A stretch of 64,000 nt of DNA from Rhizobium oryziradicis (GTDB lineage Bacteria > Pseudomonadota > Alphaproteobacteria > Rhizobiales > Rhizobiaceae): contig NZ_MKIM01000020.1 of NCBI RefSeq assembly GCF_001939045.1, positions 124,001 to 188,000 of the forward strand, given 5' to 3'. Each line of letters opens with the position of its first letter. Positions within the stretch are counted from its first letter, which is position 1. Below are positions 25,319 to 36,664 of this stretch, piece by piece. Below the pieces are notes generated by a model. That model searched no databases and had not been told where the DNA came from. It saw nothing but the letters and a program-made list of their open reading frames with translations. A program made the position numbers and the translations under genes.

Positions 25319-26557
25319 ATGTCTGTTCTTGCAGATCTTCGCGGATTAACACCCCAGCAACGCAACACCATCATCGCCAGCTATCTTGGCTGGACCCTTG
25401 ATGCCTTTGATTTTTTCATTCTTGTTTTTGTTCTCAAGGACATTGCCAAGGAATTCAACACCGATGTCTCGGCGGTGTCCTTGGCGGTGTTTCTCACGCT
25501 CGCCATGCGACCGCTCGGGGCCTTGCTGTTTGGGCTTGCGGCGGAGAAATTTGGTCGGCGCAACACTTTGATGGTTGATGTTTTGCTCTACTCGCTGTTT
25601 GAGCTGCTATCCGGCTTTTCAACCGGGCTGACCATGCTGATTGTCTTGCGCATGCTCTATGGCATTGCCATGGGCGGCGAGTGGGGCGTGGGAGCCTCGC
25701 TGACCATGGAGACCATTCCTGAGCGTACACGCGGTATTGTCTCGGGCCTGTTGCAGGCGGGCTATCCCAGCGGCTATCTGCTGGCCTCGCTGGTCTTCTT
25801 CTTTCTCTATCCGCTGATTGGCTGGCGGGGCATGTTCTTCGTGGGCGTGGCACCTGCACTGTTGGTGCTCTATATTCGTCGCAATGTCGAGGAATCGCCT
25901 GCCTTTCTTGCCAGCCGAAACCGTGTGCGGCAGCCTTTCATGGCGGTGTTGAAAGGCAATATGAAGCTGTTCATCTGGGCAGTGGTGCTGATGACCGCCT
26001 TCAATTTTCTCAGCCACGGCACGCAGGATATCTATCCGACATTTCTAGAGGTTCAGCGCAATTACTCGGCCCATACTGTGGGTGCTATCGCCATGTTCTA
26101 CAATGTCGGGGCCATCCTTGGCGGGCTGTTTTTTGGCGCACTTTCGCAAAAAATCGGGCGGCGCAAAGGCATTGTGATTGCGGCGCTGCTGGTTCTTCCC
26201 GTCGCCCCTTTGTGGGTCTATGCGTCAACGCCCATCCTGCTGGCGATCGGAGCCTTTCTTGTGCAGTTTTTTGTGCAAGGGGCTTGGGGTATCATTCCAG
26301 CTCATCTCAACGAGCTGTCGCCGGATGAAGTGCGCAGCACCTTTCCGGGCTTTATCTACCAGCTCGGCAATCTGCTGGCATCGGGCAATGCCACGCTGCA
26401 GGCAACGCTAGCCCAACACTGGAACGGCGATTACGCCCTTGCTCTTTTGGTTGTGGCCGTGATTGTTGCCGTGGCGGTGGCTGTTCTTGCCGGATTCGGC
26501 TATGAGCGCAAAGGCGTTGATTTTGAAGCGGGTGACAGTGGCGCAAGACCTGCCTGA
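25319..26557 (+). CDS. MFS transporter (sialate/lactate SHS-like)
   Basis: The 412-residue protein has twelve predicted membrane helices. The start region LGWTLDAFDFFILVFVLKDIAKEF and the loops GLAAEKFGRRNTLM and MGGEWGVGASLTMETIPERTRGIVSGLLQ are those of the sialate/lactate:proton symporter branch of the major facilitator family. It should import an organic acid such as lactate or pyruvate; the substrate is not fixed by sequence. ATG 25319 has GGAGGAGG upstream and fits the family start; the longer open frame from 24932 runs through the ompW terminator and is not used. Confidence 0.88.
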   Translation: MSVLADLRGLTPQQRNTIIASYLGWTLDAFDFFILVFVLKDIAKEFNTDVSAVSLAVFLTLAMRPLGALLFGLAAEKFGRRNTLMVDVLLYSLFELLSGFSTGLTMLIVLRMLYGIAMGGEWGVGASLTMETIPERTRGIVSGLLQAGYPSGYLLASLVFFFLYPLIGWRGMFFVGVAPALLVLYIRRNVEESPAFLASRNRVRQPFMAVLKGNMKLFIWAVVLMTAFNFLSHGTQDIYPTFLEVQRNYSAHTVGAIAMFYNVGAILGGLFFGALSQKIGRRKGIVIAALLVLPVAPLWVYASTPILLAIGAFLVQFFVQGAWGIIPAHLNELSPDEVRSTFPGFIYQLGNLLASGNATLQATLAQHWNGDYALALLVVAVIVAVAVAVLAGFGYERKGVDFEAGDSGARPA

Positions 26558-26570
26558 TCTGAACATGCAC

Positions 26571-26598
26571 AAAGGCCAGAACATCTGTTCTGGCCTTT
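26571..26598. terminator. Bidirectional terminator between MFS and chemoreceptor genes
   Basis: AAAGGCCAGAAC (26571-26582) and GTTCTGGCCTTT (26587-26598) form a perfect 12-base stem with loop ATCT. A and T ends serve both converging genes. Confidence 0.85.
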
Positions 26599-26614
26599 GT
26601 GCTGAAGACGATTG

Positions 26615-28471
26615 TCATGCCGCCCGGTGATGGCTTGGCGGCTGATGTTTTTCACTGCCTGGCAATTGAAACCGGTTGATCAGCACGGTCAGCGTCACCG
26701 CGCCATCGGCAATGGTCTGGCTTATCGCATTGGTTTCTTCGACCATGGCGGCATTTTGCTGGGTCATCTGGTCCAGACTGTGAACAGAGCTGCTGATTTG
26801 TTGAAGGCCACTGGCCTGTTCTTCAGCAACACTCGACATTCTGTCAACATTCTCATCAATCTGGGCCACAAACTGGCCAATTTGCTCAAGTGCGCTGCCC
26901 GTTGCCCCCACCAGCTGCACGCCGGTGGCAACTTCCTGGCCGGAGCGCTCAATCAGCCCCTTGATTTGCCGGGCGGCACCTGCCGAACGCTGCGCCAGTT
27001 CGCGCACTTCCTGCGCCACCACGGCAAAGCCTTTTCCGGCTTCCCCGGCGCGGGCCGCCTCAACACCGGCGTTGAGGGCCAAAAGATTGGTTTGAAAGGC
27101 AATCTCGTCAATCACGCTGATGATGGAGCCGATTTCCGAGGATGCCGCTTCGATCCGTTCCATGGCTGTGACAGCGTCTTTGACCACGCCGCTTGATGCT
27201 GTTGCCGACTGGCGGGCTTCCTTGACCAGATTGCGGGTCTCGCGGGTGCGGTTGACCGAGGTGGCGACGGTGGATGCCACCTGCTCCAAGGCTGCTGCGG
27301 TTTGTTCAAGGGCTGCCGCCTGTTGCTCGGTGCGCCGGGCGAGATTGTCAGAGGCATCGCGCATTTCACGGCTGTTGGTTTGCAAATGCACGGTTTCTGT
27401 CTGAACTTTCTCAAGCGTTGCTCGGAAAATAGCGATGGTCTTGTTAAAATCGGTGCGCAATCCCTCGAAACGCGGGTCAAATGGGTTGTCGATGGTCATG
27501 CGCATGTTGCAATCCGCAAGGCAATTCAGACCAGCGCCCAATTCCTCGACCACAGACCGCAACGTATCGGCCTCAACCATGCGCTCATGCTCGCGCACGC
27601 GGCGTTGTTCATTGGCGGCTGCCCGCGAGAGTTCTGCGTCCTCTTCCATCTGGCGTTTTTCCAGACCTGCATTGCGAAAAACGGCGAGGGCCTTGGCAAT
27701 ATCACCAATTTCGTCATGGCGGTTGAGATACGGCGGCTCTTTTTGCAAATCGCCCATGGCCATTGTTGTCATGGCCGTGGTGATGCTGCGCAATGGCCGA
27801 AGCGCACGGCGGCGAACAAACAACAGAGAGCCGAGAGACAGCAAAATGAGCGCGCCACCCAGCGCATAGCTCATGGTCTCCAGTCTTTTGGATACGTCTG
27901 CCGCTTCGCTTTCTTTTTGCTTGCCATAAGCATCGCCCATGGCAACCAGCTCGTTCACAGCCGTCTCATGAACGTGAAACGCTATTTTAAGCGGGGTTAT
28001 GACCGTGGATACATCGCGACCGGCAAGAGTGTGCAGATCAATACCATCGAGGATAGCCCAAAAGGCATCGCCTTTCACCAGCACATCTGATTGCAGCTTT
28101 TGCTTTATACTGTCAGGCAGGGTCGATGTTTTCCAGTATTCACGACGTTCTTGATATTGGCCGCGCAATACACTCAGGCGTTCAACATTATGGGCCACTG
28201 TATCAGGATGCAGTGCTGCTTCGCTCACCAGAGAATAGGCCTCAACCACATAGAGCGGCGGCGGCAAAATATCGGCAATCAGGTCTTTGCTATCAACGAT
28301 CTGATTGTAGACGGGACCATTGACCTTCAAATGCTGAAGAGTTCTCATATCCATTGTCAGAGCAAGAACAATACCGAGTGCCAAGAGAATGCCGCTGGCT
28401 GTGACTGCTGATGAAATACTGAACTTCAAGGTCGTGTCCCTTACCGATGGTCGAAAATCTGGCCACGTCAT
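26615..28471 (-). CDS. Methyl-accepting chemotaxis protein
   Basis: The 618-residue receptor has a first membrane helix (about 20-40), a periplasmic sensor of about 165 residues without a motif I recognise, a second helix (about 205-222) and a HAMP domain ([23 protein letters not shown]). The cytoplasmic signalling coiled coil carries the conserved tip [42 protein letters not shown], which binds CheA and CheW. No CheR-binding pentapeptide is at the C-terminus. It senses an unknown ligand and is transcribed alone. Confidence 0.95.
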   Translation of the reverse strand: MTWPDFRPSVRDTTLKFSISSAVTASGILLALGIVLALTMDMRTLQHLKVNGPVYNQIVDSKDLIADILPPPLYVVEAYSLVSEAALHPDTVAHNVERLSVLRGQYQERREYWKTSTLPDSIKQKLQSDVLVKGDAFWAILDGIDLHTLAGRDVSTVITPLKIAFHVHETAVNELVAMGDAYGKQKESEAADVSKRLETMSYALGGALILLSLGSLLFVRRRALRPLRSITTAMTTMAMGDLQKEPPYLNRHDEIGDIAKALAVFRNAGLEKRQMEEDAELSRAAANEQRRVREHERMVEADTLRSVVEELGAGLNCLADCNMRMTIDNPFDPRFEGLRTDFNKTIAIFRATLEKVQTETVHLQTNSREMRDASDNLARRTEQQAAALEQTAAALEQVASTVATSVNRTRETRNLVKEARQSATASSGVVKDAVTAMERIEAASSEIGSIISVIDEIAFQTNLLALNAGVEAARAGEAGKGFAVVAQEVRELAQRSAGAARQIKGLIERSGQEVATGVQLVGATGSALEQIGQFVAQIDENVDRMSSVAEEQASGLQQISSSVHSLDQMTQQNAAMVEETNAISQTIADGAVTLTVLINRFQLPGSEKHQPPSHHRAA

Positions 28472-28483
28472 CGCGCTTCAGGC

Positions 28484-28664
28484 TCTTTGCATTGCGACGA
28501 CTGTTTAATATAAGATGATTTGAATGCAAGTGGTTGTATCTTTTCTGGATATCTATACTTGCGTATACAACTCGCTTCGTTATTTTCCAGAACGCGACAC
28601 AAAAACGTTATTATAACTCAGGTTTATTTTTTATTAAATTCGAAATAAGTTGTTATTTGCATAG
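28484..28664. other. A/T-rich intergenic DNA upstream of the chemoreceptor gene
   Basis: This stretch is clearly richer in A and T than its surroundings and contains no supported gene. It should hold the chemoreceptor promoter. TATACTTGCGTATAC (28555-28569) is a small imperfect palindrome with no known binder. Confidence 0.4.
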
Positions 28665-28695
28665 AAAAAAACCAGAGCGAGAGCTCTGGTTTTTG
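28665..28695. terminator. Terminator after the WD40 gene (minus strand)
   Basis: ACCAGAGC (28671-28678) and GCTCTGGT (28683-28690) form the stem with loop GAGA, flanked by an A run and a T run. On the minus strand it follows the WD40 gene stop by about 20 bases. Confidence 0.88.
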
Positions 28696-28712
28696 TGTCA
28701 CTTGCATCAAGT

Positions 28713-29699
28713 TTAACTGCTGATGTCTATCACACCGCAATCACCTGCCTCAGAGGCAAAGCAGAGCATTTTGCCGCTGGCGCTCCAGCCCATGCTGGTG
28801 ATGGCACCCTTGCCGGGGCGGCGCAAAAGCGCTTCTTTGCCATCGGCGAGGCGCACAGCCAAAATCATGCCATCGATAAAGCCGATGGCCAGCACCTCTT
28901 CGGCCGGATGAAAGGCCACTTGCGTCACCATGATATTGGCACGCGTGCCCAGCTCTTGCGGTGCCTTGCCCATCGGGCCATCTTTACCGGCAAAGGGCCA
29001 GACAATGGCGGCAGGCGCGCCAGACGATGCAAGCCATTTGCCTTTGGCCGTCCAGGAGGTGGATTTGACCTTGGCGGGATAACCGGTCATGCGCATGTGG
29101 CGCGTATCGGTGCCAGCACCATCCAGTTTCCAGCCATGCAACGCATTTTCCTGCATGGAGGTGACGACAAAGCGGTTGTCGGGTGAAAAGCTGACGCCGG
29201 TGTGAGCGCCTTTCCATTCCAGATCCAGCGGCTTGCTCTCTGCTCCGACAAAGCGAAGGGTGACGCCATTGTAGCGCGAGATTGCAAGACGAAGACCCTT
29301 GGGCGCAAAGGCCAGACCTTCGACACTGCGCTCTTCCTGATATTCATGCACCACGCCACTGGCCAGGCGCACAAAGGCCGACTTGCCATGGGCATAAGCC
29401 ACAGCACCTTGCGGACCTGCCGCCAGCACCGAAATCCACTTGCGCGGCACATGGGCCAGTTCTGTTGTGGTGCCATCATGGGCGATGCGCAACACCTTGC
29501 CGTCTTCACCGCCGGTGATCAGGGTCTGGTTATGGTCATCCTTGATGGCCACCAACAGGCCAGCATGAACGTCTGTGATCTTCTCACCACCATCGAGACG
29601 GTGAAGCGCGCCAGCAGCCGTGGCGAAAACGGGAATATCCCCAAGGAAGGCCGCGAATAAAACGTGGCCTTCCAGATCAAGCGGAGCAACTGTTGGCAT
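28713..29699 (-). CDS. WD40-repeat protein
   Basis: The 328-residue protein is built of WD40-type repeats, for example AHDGTTTELAHVPRKWISVLAAG, GVSFSPDNRFVVTSMQENALHGWKL and STSWTAKGKWLASSGAPAAIVWPF, giving a beta-propeller of about seven blades. No signal peptide is seen. It has no catalytic motif and probably acts as a binding platform. Its start touches the stop of the COG0523 gene, so the pair is co-translated; in Rhizobiales the two often occur together. A link with zinc supply follows from that neighbour only. Confidence 0.85.
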   Translation of the reverse strand: MPTVAPLDLEGHVLFAAFLGDIPVFATAAGALHRLDGGEKITDVHAGLLVAIKDDHNQTLITGGEDGKVLRIAHDGTTTELAHVPRKWISVLAAGPQGAVAYAHGKSAFVRLASGVVHEYQEERSVEGLAFAPKGLRLAISRYNGVTLRFVGAESKPLDLEWKGAHTGVSFSPDNRFVVTSMQENALHGWKLDGAGTDTRHMRMTGYPAKVKSTSWTAKGKWLASSGAPAAIVWPFAGKDGPMGKAPQELGTRANIMVTQVAFHPAEEVLAIGFIDGMILAVRLADGKEALLRRPGKGAITSMGWSASGKMLCFASEAGDCGVIDISS

Positions 29700-30808
29700 C
29701 AGGCGGTTGCCTCACAAGCCTTAAAGCTGTTTTCCAGCTTTTCGCGATCAAGATCGCGACCAATGAACACAAGGCGGCTTTCGTGCTTTTCGCCGTCTTT
29801 CCAGGGACGCTGGTGATCACCTTCGATAATCATGTGCACACCCTGCACCACGTAGCGCTCAGCATCTCCCTTGAAGGCAATAATGCCTTTGAGGCGCAAA
29901 ATTTTCGGACCATCGGTCTGTGTGACCTTCTGAATCCATGGGAAGAACCGCTCTGGATTCATTTCGCCACCGCGCAGGGAAACGGATGTCACTGTCACAT
30001 CATGGATGGCAGATGGGGCGTGGCCATGCCCATGCCCGTGGTCATGGTGATGATGATCATGTCCATGGTCGTGATGATGGTGGTCATGATCATGGTGGTC
30101 GTGGCCGTGATCATGATCGCAATCTGGGCCACACACATGGTCCGGGTCATCGTGATCAAGGAAATGCGGATCATTTTCCAAAGCACGCTCAAGGTTGAAC
30201 GCACCCTGGTTGAGCACTTTGGAAAGATCAACGCCGGAGCGGGTGGTGGTGTAGATCCGAGCCGATGGATTGATGGCGCGCACAATGTCTTCAATCTGGT
30301 GCAACTCGTCATGGGTGACGAGATCGGCCTTGTTGACGACAACCACATCGGCAAAGGCGATCTGGTCTTCGGCTTCGCGGCTGTCTTTCAGGCGCAAAGG
30401 CAGATGCTTGGCATCCACCAGGGCAATTACGGCATCCAGCTCGGTCTTGGTGCGCACATCATCATCCATGAAGAAGGTCTGTGCGACAGGAACCGGATCG
30501 GCAAGGCCGGTGGTCTCCACAATAATCCCGTCAAAACGGCCAGGGCGGCGCATCAGGCCTTCGACAACGCGGATCAAATCGCCGCGCACGGTGCAGCAGA
30601 CGCAGCCATTGTTCATTTCATAGATTTCTTCGTCTGATTCGACGATCAGATCATTATCAATGCCGATTTCGCCAAATTCATTGACGATGACGGCATATTT
30701 CTTGCCATGGCTCTCGGTCAAAATCCGGTTCAACAGCGTGGTTTTGCCCGAGCCAAGATAGCCGGTCAGCACGGTGACGGGTGTGGGTTTTACGGCAGCT
30801 TCGCTCAT
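29699..30808 (-). CDS. COG0523 (CobW-like) GTPase metallochaperone, histidine-rich
   Basis: The 369-residue G3E GTPase has Walker A GYLGSGKTT (16-24), the metal-binding GCVCC motif (68-72) and NKAD (159-162). A linker at about 215-263 is extremely rich in His and Asp, a store for zinc or another transition metal. The C-terminal CobW domain follows (GGEMNPERFFPWIQKV). Such proteins are made under zinc shortage and pass metal to client enzymes. A Zur-box-like sequence lies 40 bases upstream. The downstream WD40 gene is coupled to it. Confidence 0.92.
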   Translation of the reverse strand: MSEAAVKPTPVTVLTGYLGSGKTTLLNRILTESHGKKYAVIVNEFGEIGIDNDLIVESDEEIYEMNNGCVCCTVRGDLIRVVEGLMRRPGRFDGIIVETTGLADPVPVAQTFFMDDDVRTKTELDAVIALVDAKHLPLRLKDSREAEDQIAFADVVVVNKADLVTHDELHQIEDIVRAINPSARIYTTTRSGVDLSKVLNQGAFNLERALENDPHFLDHDDPDHVCGPDCDHDHGHDHHDHDHHHHDHGHDHHHHDHGHGHGHAPSAIHDVTVTSVSLRGGEMNPERFFPWIQKVTQTDGPKILRLKGIIAFKGDAERYVVQGVHMIIEGDHQRPWKDGEKHESRLVFIGRDLDREKLENSFKACEATA

Positions 30809-30846
30809 TCGAACCTCGATAGATGATAGGGGCAGGGGTGCCCAAT

Positions 30847-30861
30847 TGTTATGGTGTTACC
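30847..30861. promoter_or_regulatory. Zur-box-like site upstream of the COG0523 gene
   Basis: TGTTATGGTGTTACC resembles the Zur palindrome TGTTATnnnATAACA of alphaproteobacteria in its left half and partly in its right half. Position upstream of a probable zinc-shortage gene supports it. The match is imperfect. Confidence 0.35.
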
Positions 30862-30877
30862 TCATATAGGGGCTGTT

Positions 30878-31678
30878 TCATGTCAGTTCAAAGGCTTTCT
30901 CAATATTGAAGCTGTCGATATCGTGAAGCAGTTCCACAAGACCCTGAATGGCATGCGAAAGCAGCGCTTCGCCTTTTTCAGCGGTGGCAGCGCTTGCATT
31001 GCCCGCAACGCCGAGAGGATTGAGGTCTGACATTTTCCAGCCAAAGGCATGCGGACCATAGGCGCGCAGATGCTTGAAGCGCTCAGTAAAGGTGGATTGT
31101 TGTGAGGAAAAATTCTCTGCCTTGTTCATGGCAACCAGATCGGGCCGCAGTGCCAGCATCACGGAGGTTTCAATATCACCACCATGAATGTCGATGGCCT
31201 TGTCTTTGGGATCAATCCAGCCAGCGGGCTGACCAAAGCGGGTCCAGCTGGTGGCCACCGCCAGCATGTTGAAGCGCACACGGGCTTCGGTGGCAATAAT
31301 GGTCATCAGCGGCGCATTGCCCCCATGGGCATTGAGCATGAGAAATTTGCGGATGCCCATGGCGTGCAGGCGCTCAGTAATGCCGAGCCAGCGGGTGATG
31401 GCCTGTTGATAGGTCAGGGTTTTGGTGCCCGCCACGTCCATATGTTCGATGGAATAGCCAATCGGTTCAACGGGCAGAAATGTCACGGGCAATGTGTCCG
31501 GTAATGCCTTGATCAGGCGTTCAACCACGCCTTGGGCGATAATCGTGTCGGTTTCAAACGGCAGGTGCGGCCCGTGTTGCTCATGGGCTCCGAGAGGCAA
31601 AACGGCGATCCAATGGGCGCGATCCGATGGCGTGAGATCAGGATCGTTCATTTCAAAGCGCGGGTTGGGGCTAAGCAT
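30878..31678 (-). CDS. Creatininase-family protein
   Basis: The 266-residue protein has the metal-binding motifs of the family: VLPLGAHEQHGPHLPFETDT near the start, LMLNAHGGNAPL, and DIHGGDIETSVML. Members are Zn/Mn amidohydrolases (creatinine, formamidopyrimidine) or peptide-processing enzymes like MftE. The substrate is unknown. It is on the same strand as the COG0523 gene with 69 bases between, so it may share regulation or may be a metal client. Start ATG 31678 follows GGGAAACC; Met10 is an alternative. Confidence 0.87.
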   Translation of the reverse strand: MLSPNPRFEMNDPDLTPSDRAHWIAVLPLGAHEQHGPHLPFETDTIIAQGVVERLIKALPDTLPVTFLPVEPIGYSIEHMDVAGTKTLTYQQAITRWLGITERLHAMGIRKFLMLNAHGGNAPLMTIIATEARVRFNMLAVATSWTRFGQPAGWIDPKDKAIDIHGGDIETSVMLALRPDLVAMNKAENFSSQQSTFTERFKHLRAYGPHAFGWKMSDLNPLGVAGNASAATAEKGEALLSHAIQGLVELLHDIDSFNIEKAFELT

Positions 31679-31770
31679 CTGGTTTCCCGGTCGGTTTTTG
31701 GCTATGGATCAAGGTGATTGAGAGAACTGACAGTGATACCAGCACTCACGCTTGCGACTGTAGAGGAAAA

Positions 31771-32307
31771 ATGGCCAAAAAGGACAAGTCCGAAAAGAAG
31801 AAAAAGTCTGGCAAGCTGAAAACAGCGGCCAAAGACGATATGCTTCTTGCCCATGGCGATCTGGGCATGGCGATGACACAGGCGGCACGCAGCTTTCGCA
31901 CCGTGCAAACGCGTAAGCTGGCGCAATGTGGCCTTTATGCCGGGCAGGAAGGTGTTGTGCTGTTGCTGGCCAGCGAAAATGGTTTGACCACCGGCCATTT
32001 GGCGCAAAAGCTGGGCGTGAAAGCGCCAACCATGACCCGCACCATTGGCCGCATGGAGGCGCAAGGATTTCTCGAGCGTAAGGGATCGGATACCGATGCC
32101 CGGCTGACAAAAGTGTATTTGACTCCGATGGGGCAGGCGACGGTGGAGCGGATTTTTGCCGCCAATGAGGCTGTTGTAGGGCAAGCGACACACGGCATGA
32201 GCGGCAAAGATGTCAAGCAACTTTTAAAACTACTGGCCTTGATGGACCGCAATCTTCATGGCAGCGGGGCGGAGATTGAGGAAAATATTGAAGAACACAT
32301 CGAGTGA
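31771..32307 (+). CDS. MarR-family transcriptional regulator
   Basis: The 178-residue protein begins with a very lysine-rich tail (MAKKDKSEKKKKSGKLK, residues 1-17), unusual for the family and able to touch DNA. A winged helix follows: GLTTGHLAQKLGVKAPTMTRTIGRMEAQGFLERKGSDTDARLTKVYLTPMG, with the wing residues D and R present. ATG 31771 is preceded by AGAGGAAAA. The divergent neighbour is the creatininase gene, a possible target. Confidence 0.9.
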   Translation: MAKKDKSEKKKKSGKLKTAAKDDMLLAHGDLGMAMTQAARSFRTVQTRKLAQCGLYAGQEGVVLLLASENGLTTGHLAQKLGVKAPTMTRTIGRMEAQGFLERKGSDTDARLTKVYLTPMGQATVERIFAANEAVVGQATHGMSGKDVKQLLKLLALMDRNLHGSGAEIEENIEEHIE

Positions 32308-32410
32308 GCCGGTTTTTACTTCTGAAAATTATTGCCTTCTGCTATTCAACACTTTAATTAAAAATTTTAATTGGGGTGTCGGAGAGGCTTCGCAACGCGG
32401 TCCGATGCCT

Positions 32411-32514
32411 ATTGCATAATTCCTTAAATCGGAATCGATTTAAGGAATTATGCAGCAGATCAAAAGTGTTACAGCGTCCTTTGTGCGCCATATATGGCGC
32501 ACAAAGGACGCTGT
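32411..32514. repeat. RIME-like palindromic element with a 44-bp perfect palindrome
   Basis: Two perfect palindromes lie side by side. The first has arms GCATAATTCCTTAAATCG (32414-32431) and their complement (32436-32453) around GAAT. The second, 32471-32514, is a 44-base palindrome without a loop, starting ACAGCGTCCTTTGTGCGCC. The order and wording match the mosaic intergenic repeats common in Agrobacterium and Rhizobium (RIME type), in which the second palindrome normally has a short unpaired centre. It ends one base before the ribosome site of the LacI-family gene. Confidence 0.8.
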
Positions 32515-32527
32515 TGGGAGGGGAAAC

Positions 32528-33550
32528 GTGGCGCAAAAAATTAAACTCTCGACCATTGCGGACAGTTTGGGTCTGTCGACAGCGACGGTATCTCTGGCCT
32601 TGCGCGATAGTCCGCTGGTGGCGGCTGAAACGCGCGAAAAGATCAAGGATCAGGCCCGCGCGCTGGGTTATATCTACAATCGCCGTGCGGCCAGCCTGCG
32701 CACGTCGCGCTCAGGCATTATCGGTGTTGTGGTGCATGACATCATGAACCCGTTTTACGGCGAAATTCTCAAAGCCATTGAGAGCGAGTTGGACCGCAGC
32801 CGCCAGACCTTTATTCTGTCCAACCATTATGACTCGGTGGAAAAGCAGCGCAACTTTATTGAAACGCTGCTGCAGCTGGGTGGGGATGGGGTGATCATGT
32901 CGCCTGCCATCGGCTCGCCGCCGGAAGATGTGATGCTGGCCGAAGACAATGGCATGCCCGCCATTTTGATCGCCCGCTCCATGGAAGGCCTCGCGCTGCC
33001 GACCTATCGCGGTGATGACACCTACGGCATTTCGCTGGCCACCAACCATTTGATTGGCCTTGGCCACCGGGTGATTGCCATGGTCGGCGGCACCGACCAG
33101 ACATCCACCGGGCGCGACCGTTATCAGGGCTATGTCAATGCGCTGCGCAAGGCTGGCATTGAGGTGGACCCCGAATTGCGCATTCCCGGCCCGCGCACCA
33201 AGCAGGGCGGTTTTGAAGCGGCGGTGAATTTTCTTTCCTTGCCGCAAAAGCCGACAGCCGCCGTTTGTTGGAACGATCTGGTGGCGATTGGCCTGATGAA
33301 TGGTGTGTCGCGTGCCGGTTTGGTGCCGGGGCGCGATATTTCGGTGACCGGCTATGATGATCTTGAGGAAGCCTCGATTGCAACGCCTTCGCTCACCACG
33401 GTGTGGAACGGCCAGGCGGAAGTGGGAAGGCTTGCAGCGCGCGCGCTTCTGGATAAGCTGGCGGGTAGCCACGAGCCGGATGGCATGCACCTGATCAAGC
33501 CGGAAATGCGCATTCGCCAATCCACCGGGCCGATTAAACACCGAGATTGA
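32528..33550 (+). CDS. LacI-family transcriptional regulator
   Basis: The 340-residue regulator has the N-terminal helix-turn-helix KLSTIADSLGLSTATVSLALRDSPLVAAETREKI and the hinge helix NRRAASLRTSRSGIIGVVV, then a periplasmic-binding-like ligand domain. GTG 32528 is chosen because GGGAGGGG precedes it and the helix-turn-helix starts right after; an ATG at 32450 lies within the palindromic repeat and would add 26 unrelated residues. The 2-hydroxyacid dehydrogenase gene follows closely and is probably its target. Confidence 0.92.
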   Translation: MAQKIKLSTIADSLGLSTATVSLALRDSPLVAAETREKIKDQARALGYIYNRRAASLRTSRSGIIGVVVHDIMNPFYGEILKAIESELDRSRQTFILSNHYDSVEKQRNFIETLLQLGGDGVIMSPAIGSPPEDVMLAEDNGMPAILIARSMEGLALPTYRGDDTYGISLATNHLIGLGHRVIAMVGGTDQTSTGRDRYQGYVNALRKAGIEVDPELRIPGPRTKQGGFEAAVNFLSLPQKPTAAVCWNDLVAIGLMNGVSRAGLVPGRDISVTGYDDLEEASIATPSLTTVWNGQAEVGRLAARALLDKLAGSHEPDGMHLIKPEMRIRQSTGPIKHRD

Positions 33551-33579
33551 TGCAGATTCATAGATTGATAGAGAGCGAT

Positions 33580-34531
33580 ATGATTGCTGGTAGACCTGTT
33601 ATTTTGATTCCTGGGAAAATTCATCCACGGGTGCTGGAGCGTCTCACCCCTGTTTTTGACGTGTTGCAAACGCCCGTTGGTCAGCCGGTAGAGCTGAGCG
33701 AGGCCGATGCTGCCCGCGTGCGTGGCATTGCCATTGCCGGATCAGTGCCCGCTGCCTTGATGGAGAAATTGCCAAACCTGCAAGTGATCGCCAACTTCGG
33801 CGTCGGCTATGATGGTGTTGATGTGGCGGCTGCCGCCAAGCGCGGTGTGATTGTGACCAATACGCCTGACGTGCTGGATGATGAAGTGGCCGATACCACC
33901 ATTGCCCTGCTGCTCAACACATTGCGCCAGTTTTATGCAGCAGAAAGCTATTTGCGCGCGGGCCGTTGGGAAAAGGAAGGTGCATTTGCGCTGACACCTT
34001 TGTCTCTGCGGGGCCGTCACGTGGGGCTCTACGGTCTTGGCCGAATTGGTGGTGAGATTGCCAGTCGCCTCGAGCCGTTCAAGGTCAAGATCAGCTATCA
34101 CACGCGCAATCCAAAGCCGGGCGTGTCTTATGGCTATCAGCCATCGCTGAAAGCTTTGGCAGAAGCGGTGGATACGCTGATCTGTATTGTGCCGAAAACG
34201 GCTGAAACCCATAAGGCCATTGACGCTGATATTTTGAAAGCGCTCGGCGCCAATGGCGTGGTGATCAATGTAGGTCGCGGCTGGAGCATGGATGAAGAGG
34301 CGCTGATTGCCGCCCTGAAGGACGGCACGATTGCGGCAGCCGGTCTTGACGTGTTCTACGACGAGCCAAAAGTGCCATCTGAGCTTTTGGATCTGCCCAA
34401 TGTCTCACTGCTGCCGCATGTGGCATCAGCCTCTGTGCACACGCGCAATGCTATGGCCGATCTGGTGGCGGATAACCTGATCGGCTGGTTTGAAAATGGC
34501 GTGGTGAAAACGCCAGTTCCAGAAACCCCTG

Positions 34532-34542
<11 letters not shown>
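33580..34542 (+). CDS. D-isomer-specific 2-hydroxyacid dehydrogenase
   Basis: The 320-residue NAD(P)-dependent enzyme has the Rossmann motif GLYGLGRIGGEIASRLEPF and the catalytic triad in order: Arg in NVGRGWSMDEEAL, Glu in DVFYDEPKVP, His in LLPHVASAS. The GRG-W pattern is frequent in glyoxylate/hydroxypyruvate or 2-ketogluconate reductases. ATG 33580 follows GATAGAGAG; an ATG at 33550 overlaps the LacI stop and is less likely. It lies 29 bases after the LacI-type gene. The C-terminal end overlaps the convergent PuuD-like gene by 11 bases. Confidence 0.9.
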
Positions 34543-36606
<2,064 letters not shown>

Positions 36607-36632
36607 TTCGATCTTGATGTTGTAAGGCTTTG

Positions 36633-36664
36633 CAGTCCGTCAGAAAAGGCGGACTGTTTTCTGT
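36633..36664 (+). terminator. Terminator after the TRAP protein gene
   Basis: CAGTCCG (36633-36639) pairs with CGGACTG (36650-36656), followed by TTTT and more T. The hutD gene on the other strand ends just beyond. Confidence 0.75.
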
